Shown: one piece after another, positions 1 through 7,171 of the stretch
Numbering within the stretch: position 1 is the first letter of the stretch
Layout: each line of letters opens with the position of its first letter
IMG/VR virus record: IMGVR_UViG_3300005918_000105
Location: 1 to 27,079 of that record
Direction: 5' to 3' (one strand)
DNA from: a virus
DNA length: 27,079 nt
Notes under the pieces: generated by a model
What the model was told of the DNA's origin: nothing
The model's database searches: none
Seen by the model: the letters and a program-made list of their open reading frames with translations, nothing else
Program-made: the position numbers and the translations under genes

Positions 1-282
1 ATGTTCTATTTCGACATCATCATTAAGGTAAACAAATACATCACCATTAAAATTATGTTCAAGATAATAATTCCAAAAGGTAGGAGCAGTATATTTCTGT
101 TTATACATTATGTGATTAATGAAATTATCTCTGTATTTTTCCCCCATTTTCAACCATTCATCCCTGATAGAATAAAAGATATTGAGATGGACACCCGGAA
201 TCCAAGCCTTACGTATCGACTCAATACATTTACCAAGCTTTTCTTCTCTCTTGTATGTAGGAATTACTATTTCAATTTTCAT
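1..282 (-). CDS. Glycosyltransferase family 2, N-terminal part (cut by window edge)
   Basis: The minus-strand frame is open from an ATG at 282 to the first base of the window, giving 94 residues of a longer protein. It begins MKIEIVIPTYKREEKLGKCI, the classic nucleotide-binding start of a GT-A fold (GT2) glycosyltransferase, and near residues 85-92 has FVYLNDDVE, which fits the DXD-type motif that binds the metal and nucleotide sugar. A purine-rich AGAGAG lies just upstream of the ATG. It is the last visible gene of the cassette that follows the capsid gene and starts 27 bp after the methyltransferase gene. The family transfers a sugar from a nucleotide donor; the acceptor (virion protein, DNA or host glycan) cannot be told from the sequence. 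Confidence 0.8.
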   Translation of the reverse strand, partial: MKIEIVIPTYKREEKLGKCIESIRKAWIPGVHLNIFYSIRDEWLKMGEKYRDNFINHIMYKQKYTAPTFWNYYLEHNFNGDVFVYLNDDVEIEH

Positions 283-309
283 TTTCTCTCTTAGTCTGAA
301 GATGTTTGT

Positions 310-846
310 TCATTTTATAAACAATATCCAAGGTGAGTTGTCTCTTATTGGTTTAATTTTAAACTCTTCCATAAAATGCTTTATTGCGAGTGAGGCTTCC
401 CATGTTTTTTTAGGATACCAGTCATGGCATAATATCAAACCACCTTCCGAGGTATGTCCCCAAATCCATTCCAGTGTTTTGAGTGTCGGGAAATAATGGT
501 CGAGGTCTACATGGGAAAAGGAAAGAACTAAACCTGACTCAGTTTCCAAACTCTCTGGAAGAAAGCCTTTATGGATGATAAAATTATCTTTTTTTGATTC
601 TTTTAATCTCATAGAAAATCTATCTACATCCATTTTCATACTACCCTTTTCGTAGTGGCATTCCCCTTTCGGGTCAGTATCTTGGGGGGTTGGCTCTGCA
701 AATCCCTCAAAGCTGTCAAAGGCATGGGCTGTTTTATTCTGTATTTTAGCCTCTCTAAGTATCCGCATGAAGTTATTTCCGGCATGAACACCAAATTCCG
801 CAAAATCCCCATCAATATCTTTTACTGTTTTTAAATACTTAATCAC
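310..846 (-). CDS. TylF/MycF-like SAM-dependent O-methyltransferase
   Basis: The 178-residue protein has the order of motifs expected of the TylF/MycF (macrocin O-methyltransferase) group of class I methyltransferases. EFGVHAGNN (17-25) is the SAM-binding loop, FDSFEGF (43-49) is the typical acidic strand end, and HVDLDHYFPTLKTLEW (112-127) carries the paired aspartates that bind metal in this family. A GG near 135 and a WYP segment follow. Family members methylate sugar hydroxyls with Mg2+ and SAM. The gene overlaps the upstream cupin gene by 8 bp, so the two are probably translated together. Placed among glycosyltransferases, it most likely methylates a sugar, but this is inference. At 178 residues it is shorter than typical TylF proteins (about 250), mainly because the N-terminal lid is missing. 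Confidence 0.8.
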   Translation of the reverse strand: MIKYLKTVKDIDGDFAEFGVHAGNNFMRILREAKIQNKTAHAFDSFEGFAEPTPQDTDPKGECHYEKGSMKMDVDRFSMRLKESKKDNFIIHKGFLPESLETESGLVLSFSHVDLDHYFPTLKTLEWIWGHTSEGGLILCHDWYPKKTWEASLAIKHFMEEFKIKPIRDNSPWILFIK

Positions 847-1540
847 TTAAACCCCCTACTGTCCTTCGTTCGATGTCTATACCATCATATTTATAATTAT
901 ATATCTCTATACAACTAACATCAGTAATTGCTGTGAATTTATGGAAGAATCCTACTGGTATTTCCCGGGGCGGTTGACCTGCCTTGATAGTAATAGTCCT
1001 CTTTGTATCATCCTTCCACCAAAAATCTATTTTAAGAGTGCCTTTAATCACATGGAATATATTGGTTTTTTGATTGTGCTTATGCTCTGAGCAGTAGCCG
1101 CCCTTCTTAATATCGAGATAATGTACTGTTGAGGTTGAATTCCTAAATATCTCAACGGTTGTACCCCATACTTTTTTCTCTGGTTTACAATCCCACTGAG
1201 GGACCCAATCCGCTCGGCTACTGAATTTTGTTGTGGGAGATGCACAATCAGCATAAACCATCACATCAACCGTGCGTTTTAATTTATGAGCTACCGCAAT
1301 CCTATGCCCACCATTTTCAATCCACCGGCACTTTTTACAGTAATATAATGGCTCAAATTTCTTTTCATCGAAGTTATCTACTATGCTATTGACTTTCTTT
1401 GTCCACCTTTTATTCTGAACATCTTTAGTTCTAAAAGAAGCATCGACAGCCTGTTCATCGAGACTTACATTTGTTACAAGGGTATCTGCCGGATATTCAT
1501 AAAGAGATGAGCCTTCTTTATATCTTATGATATGTTTCAT
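839..1540 (-). CDS. ParB/sulfiredoxin-like domain fused to a cupin
   Basis: The protein has 233 residues and two parts. Residues about 15-100 resemble the ParB/Srx fold, with the hallmark GGHRIAVAHKL (77-87) preceded by a CxxC (C68, C71). Residues about 125-220 form a cupin barrel: H153 and H155 of motif 1, N160 where the usual Glu would be, G167, and motif 2 around P196-H200. The cupin half resembles the small phosphomannose-isomerase-like cupins. The start overlaps the stop of the upstream DUF115 gene (ATGA), which indicates coupled translation. ParB/Srx domains bind nucleotides and in some proteins act as small-molecule kinases; cupins often isomerise or bind sugars. A role in preparing a sugar for the neighbouring transferases is plausible but not shown. 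Confidence 0.65.
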   Translation of the reverse strand: MKHIIRYKEGSSLYEYPADTLVTNVSLDEQAVDASFRTKDVQNKRWTKKVNSIVDNFDEKKFEPLYYCKKCRWIENGGHRIAVAHKLKRTVDVMVYADCASPTTKFSSRADWVPQWDCKPEKKVWGTTVEIFRNSTSTVHYLDIKKGGYCSEHKHNQKTNIFHVIKGTLKIDFWWKDDTKRTITIKAGQPPREIPVGFFHKFTAITDVSCIEIYNYKYDGIDIERRTVGGLSD

Positions 1541-3009
1541 TGGCCTACCTCTCGCTTTAGATGTCGGCTTGCTTGGTAGAATTCAATAACAGGTTCTCCA
1601 AGTTCTGACATTGAATCGAATATCTGACAATACGAATCTGGAAGTTTAATAAAATTAATATTGCTCTTATTGCGGTCTAACACTGTCTTGAGATTATGTT
1701 GCTCCATTGCAATTCTGGCAAAAGAGTTTTTATTCTCATTTATCCATTCCTCTACAAATCTATGAGTCTTGTTATTGTTTTTTAAGAAGATAGCTCCACT
1801 GAGCAGTTCTATTCCGCTCTGCCTAGGACTCTTTTTGTATTGACTCCAATCGACAATACAGACAGATATATCGGCTTTTGTTTTTAGAAGGAAGTCTGGC
1901 ATTTGGAAAACAGCGCTGTCGGCATCGAGCCAGACAATGTTTCTGCCGGGGTGCTTATCGAGCATTTCCTTCAGGAAGGTTGCCTTATAATAAGTATTTT
2001 TCTTCCATCCCCCGAGGCTGTCGATTCCTTGAATATCATAATCAAGATTAAAATTATTGAGGGAACCCATGAGACGATGAGCTTCTTTCTCATATCCGGT
2101 ATTTTTTGTATAATATGAGACAAAGAGAGGCTTTTCTTCTACCTTTATTTTTTTCTCATTCAGTACATTTTTTACCTCATCAAACTTAAAACACTTCAAG
2201 GCTGATTCAGGATTTAGATTAATTACCTTTATTCCTCTTTTCTCCCAAGCAGGAGCGACTTCATGTAGATAGTCCCGGAATGTTTTATAGACACCTTCGC
2301 TCTGTTTGTCAGGGTATCCATCATGGAACCATCTTTGATTGCCCTTACCGTCACCTTTCATATCGAATCCGAGAAGGTATATTTCCTTTGCCCCGAGTTC
2401 TATTGCGAGATTAATAGATGCGTGGCCGGAGTTCGTTCCACAAATGCCGAGGTCCGGGACCGTAAAAATATTATCCGGGAAACAGAAAGTTCCGTTATTA
2501 AGCCATACCTGATAGCCCCCAAAGTTTTCATATCTAATCCGGGCTTCCTCTCCCAATTTGCCTCTTACGAGCCATCCCCATACCCTTGTGTCCATAGAAA
2601 AAAGGATTGTGGGGTCATACTTCTCTATTGCCCTATTGATGCCAATAGAAAGCTCACCTTCGAGAAGCTTAAAGTTGAAGTCTTTCAGGCTTGGGCCGCC
2701 CCCGACTATAAAAACTCGTTGATTTGCCCATGAATTTCGAGGGACAGCATCAAAAAAGATTTTCGATTTTGCGAGATTGTAATTTAATATTTCCTGATTA
2801 GGACTTAGATTAGGATTCTGTGCCAGATTAGGCCATTGCCTGATACGGTCAAGACGGGTTTTTTCTTTGATTTTATTGAGAACACGCTTGTCGGACATTG
2901 TAAGAATGGGGGATTGCTTTTCTGCGGCATCTTTGCTTTTTAATTGGTTTTCTTTGATTCTTTTATTCTGTAAAACTTTCTTAGTGTCGGACATGCGAAC
3001 GATGGTCAT
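1537..3009 (-). CDS. DUF115 (MptE/Maf-like) domain fused to a DXD glycosyltransferase-like domain
   Basis: The protein has 490 residues. A charged N-terminal extension (1-80) is followed by a DUF115-type Rossmann domain (about 95-270) with VFIVGGGPSLKDF (99-111), GINRAIEKYDPTILFSMD and the ELGAKEIYLLGFDM strand. This domain occurs in motility-associated Maf glycosyltransferases and in MptE. The C-terminal part (about 293-490) looks like a GT-A transferase: KATFLKEMLDKHPG is followed by IVWLDADSAV, whose D362 and D364 form a DXD motif. The start ATG at 3009 has AAGG seven bases upstream. It is the first gene after the capsid gene, beyond an intergenic hairpin, and leads the cassette of cupin, methyltransferase and GT2. 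A bifunctional enzyme that glycosylates a virion protein or a host surface glycan is a reasonable inference. Confidence 0.75.
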   Translation of the reverse strand: MTIVRMSDTKKVLQNKRIKENQLKSKDAAEKQSPILTMSDKRVLNKIKEKTRLDRIRQWPNLAQNPNLSPNQEILNYNLAKSKIFFDAVPRNSWANQRVFIVGGGPSLKDFNFKLLEGELSIGINRAIEKYDPTILFSMDTRVWGWLVRGKLGEEARIRYENFGGYQVWLNNGTFCFPDNIFTVPDLGICGTNSGHASINLAIELGAKEIYLLGFDMKGDGKGNQRWFHDGYPDKQSEGVYKTFRDYLHEVAPAWEKRGIKVINLNPESALKCFKFDEVKNVLNEKKIKVEEKPLFVSYYTKNTGYEKEAHRLMGSLNNFNLDYDIQGIDSLGGWKKNTYYKATFLKEMLDKHPGRNIVWLDADSAVFQMPDFLLKTKADISVCIVDWSQYKKSPRQSGIELLSGAIFLKNNNKTHRFVEEWINENKNSFARIAMEQHNLKTVLDRNKSNINFIKLPDSYCQIFDSMSELGEPVIEFYQASRHLKREVGQ

Positions 3010-3032
3010 TGTGAATCCTTTTCTTTAAATGA

Positions 3033-3054
3033 GGGGGGGATATTCTCCCCCCCC
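3033..3054 (-). terminator. Hairpin between capsid gene and glycan cassette
   Basis: A run of seven G plus A (3033-3040), a five-base loop (TATTC) and a T plus eight-C run (3046-3054) form a nearly perfect GC stem just after the capsid stop. On the transcribed minus strand it is followed by TCATTTAAAG, which is not a good U-tract, so partial termination or protection of the capsid mRNA 3' end is more likely than full termination. Confidence 0.55.
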
Positions 3055-3077
3055 AATCTTAATTAAGGCGATGCAAA

Positions 3078-4100
3078 TTACGATGTTGAACAGCGAACGA
3101 GTTGTTTTGTTTCTCCAATCGCTCCACCGTACCGTAACCATCCTGCAACGAGGTTTGCATAAGCTAATACGTCAGGCTGACCCGTAAGAGTCAAATCCAT
3201 TCTGTATCCACCCATCATCTTCCGTTTCGGGAGAATTACATAATACTCTGTTGAACTCGAAAGCATCGTTGTGTATATGACCCGGACGTTGAAAACTGAG
3301 TGTCCAGTGCTTCCTGCATACGGCTGTTGAACCAGTCCGAGCGCTCTTGCAAGCCGCTCTTTGAGTTCCACAGGAGCCAAGATAATGAACTCGGCATCCG
3401 CAGTTGCATCAGCAAAGAGATTACGAGTACGGCTAAGAATATCCGTACAGGCTTGATTGATGGTGCGAATATCCCTCAACGGAACATAATTCTCGTTCGT
3501 GTTGGGGATAGCGCCTTCAACCACTCTCCATTCTTGGTCGTATGTTGCCGCAACCGCATCGATAAGAGCATAGAAGTTTGTAGCCCGAGAGCTAAAAGCT
3601 TTATTCCTGAACGAAGCGGCAGTATTTTCGATGGTCCACCAATGATTGTCGTCAAACCACACTTTCAACCATTGTAATGCTCCACCGTAGAGGTCAAATG
3701 TTACGGTTTCCCTTGCACCTGACATCTTGTAAACTCGGGCTTTATCGCCCTGCTCGACTTTATTAAAGGATAAGCCGTCTGCAATATCATCGATGTAGAA
3801 CCCTGACTCCCGGGTTCCTGTGAAATCGATAATGTCAAAGACTTGCTCGTAACCTCTGTCAAAAGCCGTAAGCTGTTGATATTTTCTGATTGCGGTAAGA
3901 ACTTCTGCCGGGAAATCACCGGAAGCTGTGAAAGCCTGAGCCGGATTGCCATGTCTCGAATAAGCTTCAGCCATAACTAAAGCTTCGGGAGAACTTGGGA
4001 TGTCAAAAAATGCTTGGATTGCTCCGTACACTTTTCTAACATCATTCGGGTTGTATAAGTTAACACCATCCCAATCAGAAACAATTTTTCCTTTAAACAT
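3078..4100 (-). CDS. Major capsid protein (HK97-fold, probable)
   Basis: A 340-residue protein in the place expected for the major head protein: after terminase, portal, protease/scaffold and decoration genes. The central part (about 95-280) is consistent with an HK97-type shell protein. There is a region rich in aromatic residues and beta strand, a helix with RTINQACTDILSRTRNLFADATADAEFIILAPVELKERL written as two neighbouring segments (spine helix then loop), and a C-terminal strand region ending GWLRYGGAIGETKQLVRC. No long N-terminal delta domain is present, which agrees with a separate scaffold domain in the protease protein. AGGAG lies 10 bp before the ATG. I assign it from size, order and general character, not from a specific motif. 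Confidence 0.8.
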   Translation of the reverse strand: MFKGKIVSDWDGVNLYNPNDVRKVYGAIQAFFDIPSSPEALVMAEAYSRHGNPAQAFTASGDFPAEVLTAIRKYQQLTAFDRGYEQVFDIIDFTGTRESGFYIDDIADGLSFNKVEQGDKARVYKMSGARETVTFDLYGGALQWLKVWFDDNHWWTIENTAASFRNKAFSSRATNFYALIDAVAATYDQEWRVVEGAIPNTNENYVPLRDIRTINQACTDILSRTRNLFADATADAEFIILAPVELKERLARALGLVQQPYAGSTGHSVFNVRVIYTTMLSSSTEYYVILPKRKMMGGYRMDLTLTGQPDVLAYANLVAGWLRYGGAIGETKQLVRCSTS

Positions 4101-4117
4101 TTTGTATTGTCTCCTAA

Positions 4118-4516
4118 TTAACTTACAACTCCGAGTGCGCCAATAAGCGTGATTTCGACAGTAGTATCACCAACAGCACCGTTTTTCTGAACGATACCGC
4201 ATGGAGTATTGCCGGATGCGGTTTGTGTAACCGTTTCTGCGGAAGAGTCGAAATAGACTTTACAGCCCACTTCCCATACTCCCGAATCTCCGGCTCCTGA
4301 TGCCATAGCCGCACAGGGAACAACAATACGAGTTGCTTCCCATACGAATACATCTGCGACACCAGTTGCCTTTGTGGACACAAAAACACCGACAACATCG
4401 TTGATTTTAGCCATATCTCCGGCTGTAACACCCGAATGACCGTCATACTCAAAAACTGTATAAGTATCACCGAGAGTTGAGGACCGGAGTTTAAAGGCAG
4501 TACCACCGATAGCCAT
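4118..4516 (-). CDS. Head decoration / capsid cement protein (DUF2190-like)
   Basis: The 132-residue protein is rich in Gly, Ala, Val and Thr and has almost no charge clusters, like the small beta-barrel cement proteins (DUF2190 type) that cap HK97 capsids. Features seen are a start rich in small residues, YDGHSGVTAGDMAKINDVVG in the first half, a central VGCKVYFDSSAETVTQ and an ending ALGVVS. It sits between the protease/scaffold gene and the capsid gene, the usual place for decoration proteins. AGGAG lies eight bases upstream of the ATG. It would stabilise the mature head by binding the capsomers from outside. Confidence 0.7.
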   Translation of the reverse strand: MAIGGTAFKLRSSTLGDTYTVFEYDGHSGVTAGDMAKINDVVGVFVSTKATGVADVFVWEATRIVVPCAAMASGAGDSGVWEVGCKVYFDSSAETVTQTASGNTPCGIVQKNGAVGDTTVEITLIGALGVVS

Positions 4517-4568
4517 CTTTTACACTCCTAAAAGGATTAAAAAATTAAAGTATTACATAAATAAATAT

Positions 4569-5750
4569 TTAGACAATTTGGGCTGCTTTTTCTGCCGCAC
4601 CCCCCGGGATAAGGTTGTTTTTACCGGGGTCAGATAGGTCGCCTCTGAACGGAGCCTCAGATGTTTGGTTTTGGGGGTTAACGTGTGCGTTCGTCTCATT
4701 AGTTTCAGTGTTTTGCGAATTCTCGTTTTCTCCCACAACTTTCACACCCAAAATCTCTGCTACCGATTTGAGCTTTTCCAACCCGGTATCAACAAACTTA
4801 TTCAAATCTTCCTTCATTGTTGCTTCATCTGTGGCTTCGGTTCTGAAATTAGTAAGTTCAGAAGTTAGATACTTCGCCTGTGGTTCAGGAAGCTTTCTTT
4901 CACCGATGATAGCACCGAGGACACCCGTTGATTTAAGTACGAGGTTTTCGGACTTCAGAGTTTTTGTCTCTTTTGCATGTGTTTCGTCTGCGGAAGTGAT
5001 TTGGCCTTTAAGTTCGTCCATCTCTTTCAGGTGTCTTTGGTTCTGATTCCACAAATCATGCTTTTCGGTTTTGATATGCTCGACAACAATGTTGTCTGCC
5101 TTGAGCGTCTCAGCATCGAAAATGTCAGAAGGTTTGTGTTGACCGGTTGCAACTGCATTCTTAATGTCTTGGATATTCATTACATTGTTTCCTTCTCCGG
5201 CAAAGGCTTGCATAGCCCCCACCAAGGTTGCTTCAGGAAATCCCGGTTTGTCTGTGGCTGAATTACCGAGTGCTATTCCTGAGATTTTGTCTATTGCAAC
5301 AGGCCAATTTGCCACGCCATCCGTTTCAGTTGCAATATTCGTTTCTATCGAGGCGACATTAAACGGTTTCTGTTTAAATTGAGGATAAACATATACTGCG
5401 GCAAGCACATTCAGCTTATCTCCAATGTTTTGAAGCGACTTTCCAACAACTTCTCCAATCTTGACCCTTCCTTCATGCTCGTTTCCAGTAGGCTCATGCT
5501 TCTCAAATAGCGGAGTGCTGATTGGAAGTTTTTCATAAATGGCATTTACAGCGCCTTTTAGGAAAGTTGTAACCCTGTGTCCCATTCCCGGGAAAGTAAG
5601 ATTGGCATCGCCTTCATGCCCAACCGAAAATACTTTAATCTCGGGATGTTCCTCTTTTGTCTTAATCTCATTAAGCTTTTGAGGGTCTACTATTTCCTCA
5701 ATTTCTGCCTGAGACATCGCTTGCGCTGTTGCCAGAAGGGATATTTTCAT
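4569..5750 (-). CDS. Head maturation protease fused to scaffold domain
   Basis: A 393-residue protein in two halves. The N-terminal half (about 35-185) looks like an assemblin-type serine prohead protease, with FEKHEPTGNEHEG (H85 is a candidate catalytic His), a central beta segment, VASIET (S134 is a candidate nucleophile) and a KISGIALGNSA strand. The C-terminal half (about 215-350) is charged, helical and coiled-coil-like, and the tail is low in complexity (Asn, Thr, Pro), which fits an internal scaffold. The protease would digest the scaffold and free the capsid lattice. The start lies inside the portal gene, with a 53-bp overlap. ATG 5750 and the in-frame ATG 5717 are both possible and neither has a clear ribosome-binding site. 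The catalytic residues are my inference. Confidence 0.75.
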   Translation of the reverse strand: MKISLLATAQAMSQAEIEEIVDPQKLNEIKTKEEHPEIKVFSVGHEGDANLTFPGMGHRVTTFLKGAVNAIYEKLPISTPLFEKHEPTGNEHEGRVKIGEVVGKSLQNIGDKLNVLAAVYVYPQFKQKPFNVASIETNIATETDGVANWPVAIDKISGIALGNSATDKPGFPEATLVGAMQAFAGEGNNVMNIQDIKNAVATGQHKPSDIFDAETLKADNIVVEHIKTEKHDLWNQNQRHLKEMDELKGQITSADETHAKETKTLKSENLVLKSTGVLGAIIGERKLPEPQAKYLTSELTNFRTEATDEATMKEDLNKFVDTGLEKLKSVAEILGVKVVGENENSQNTETNETNAHVNPQNQTSEAPFRGDLSDPGKNNLIPGGAAEKAAQIV

Positions 5751-7083
5751 TGTTTGGACTCGTTTGGGTTAATTGTTTTTTCTTAACATCTACTTCTATT
5801 TTCTTAATTTCCTCTTTAATATCAATATCAGAACTCAGGAATGATAACAATGTTTCCAGAGAGATTGCATTCGCCATATACATCGGGAGATAAGTGTCTC
5901 CAATAAGCCTTAGCTTTTCAGAAGATGAGAACGGTAAAATTGCATTCACGGCATCAGGTCTGAGGTTTTGTTTAAAATTCTCATTATACATAACGATTGC
6001 CTTCTCGAAAAGCTCATCATATCCTGATACCCATGTCTTGCGCTCTTTGGTTGTGGAAAGTTCAATAAGTTCAAGAAGATTCTCTGCGGTGGCTCTGTTG
6101 CTCAAAAGGTCCGGGTATCCTAAAAAGTGGACAGGTACACCGGTTGTGCCTGATATAATCTTTATATCACCCTGAATTGCTTCCATGATGGTTGTATATC
6201 CCTCACCCTGATAGCCTTCAAGCGTGAACTGTGCGGTAGTTACAATCGTCATGCCTAAGCGCCAGTTGATAGTATTTAAGACGTTTCGCAACTGTTTAGC
6301 CTGAGCTTCAGACTCTACCTTAAATACAGGGGTCGGACTTGCATAAAGATGGTTGTTCTTTCTCCAATCGAACAATTCTTTATCGAGATATTCCATGTGG
6401 GCAAGAACAAAGGCAACTTTTGGGGGAGTATTATTCACCATTGAGGCAGTACCACCGAACTTCAGATAAACAAATTCGGGTTCAGCGTAATCAAAATTCT
6501 TCGATGTGTCAGAGCTTTCGTACTGCGCCCTGACATAATGGGAAAAATCTCCCTTCTCTGCGGTCACTTTATATGGCGCTTCCTTGTAAGGCTTTAAAAC
6601 AACCCTGATATTCTTTTTCTTTTCATCCGGGGAGATATGTAGAAGTGACTTACCCTCAAGTTCACTCATTGTAGCCCATTCGTGGGGTCTATCCTCATTG
6701 ATGTTGTTGAATTCCATGAACTCATTGATAAATTTAAGCTCTCTCTCTATATCGGGATATTTTTTAGAGCTTCTTACCTGTACGCCTGAGCCAATTTGGA
6801 AAGCAGACCGAACATCTACGATATTTTTGCATATCATACATCCCCAATCTGCCGTGAGATTGTATTTGTTACTGAGTGCATTTATTTGAGAGGAATAAGT
6901 GTTATAGGGGTTTCCGGTGTAATGCTTGTTCTGAGCGTCCACATCCTGCACATTGGATAAAGCAACGTCAACTGTAGCTTGCATAACTTTCATGTGTTGT
7001 CGAAGGAATTTAAGGCTTCTATCGGATTGAATTATCCGATATTCTCTATCGAATAACTCAGTTGCCTTACTGAGAATATTCAT
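5698..7083 (-). CDS. Portal protein
   Basis: The 461-residue protein has portal character. The helical N-terminus is followed by a mixed domain (60-240), then a region rich in helices where TGVPVHFLGYPDLLSNRATA and the following ENLLELIEL match the stem and crown region of many siphophage portals. The C-terminus is a charged linker with a Ser/Asn-rich tail (KKKQLTQTSPNNENIPSGN). It is the first gene downstream of a promoter-like sequence at 7137-7163 and lies next to the large terminase, which it would dock during packaging. Twelve copies would form the DNA channel at one capsid vertex. Its end overlaps the protease gene by 53 bp. Confidence 0.85.
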   Translation of the reverse strand: MNILSKATELFDREYRIIQSDRSLKFLRQHMKVMQATVDVALSNVQDVDAQNKHYTGNPYNTYSSQINALSNKYNLTADWGCMICKNIVDVRSAFQIGSGVQVRSSKKYPDIERELKFINEFMEFNNINEDRPHEWATMSELEGKSLLHISPDEKKKNIRVVLKPYKEAPYKVTAEKGDFSHYVRAQYESSDTSKNFDYAEPEFVYLKFGGTASMVNNTPPKVAFVLAHMEYLDKELFDWRKNNHLYASPTPVFKVESEAQAKQLRNVLNTINWRLGMTIVTTAQFTLEGYQGEGYTTIMEAIQGDIKIISGTTGVPVHFLGYPDLLSNRATAENLLELIELSTTKERKTWVSGYDELFEKAIVMYNENFKQNLRPDAVNAILPFSSSEKLRLIGDTYLPMYMANAISLETLLSFLSSDIDIKEEIKKIEVDVKKKQLTQTSPNNENIPSGNSASDVSGRN

Positions 7084-7096
7084 AACTTGCCCACAT

Positions 7097-7163
7097 TTAA
7101 GTATAGTTAAGTTGCTATATAGCTATTTGTAAGCAAATTATATTAAAGAATCTTTTTTGTCAA
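7097..7163 (-). promoter_or_regulatory. Promoter and operator-like repeat before the portal gene
   Basis: On the minus strand TTGACA (7163-7158) is followed 15 bases later by TATAAT (7142-7137), or 17 bases later by TAATTT. About 24 bases further on lies AACTTAACTATACTTAA (7113-7097), a variant of the ACTTA repeat also found at the early promoters. It would drive the head operon from the portal gene on. The 15-base spacing is short for sigma70, so activity may need an activator. Confidence 0.6.
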
Positions 7164-7171
7164 GCACTTTT

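Noticed and set aside
4123-4506. 127-codon minus-strand frame overlapping the decoration gene
   Set aside because: It is the shadow of the decoration gene in another frame; the decoration frame has the ribosome-binding site and the family-like composition.
4615-5046. 143-codon plus-strand frame opposite the protease/scaffold gene
   Set aside because: Ser/Phe/Val-rich composition typical of an antisense shadow of a Lys/Glu-rich coiled coil, with no ribosome-binding site.
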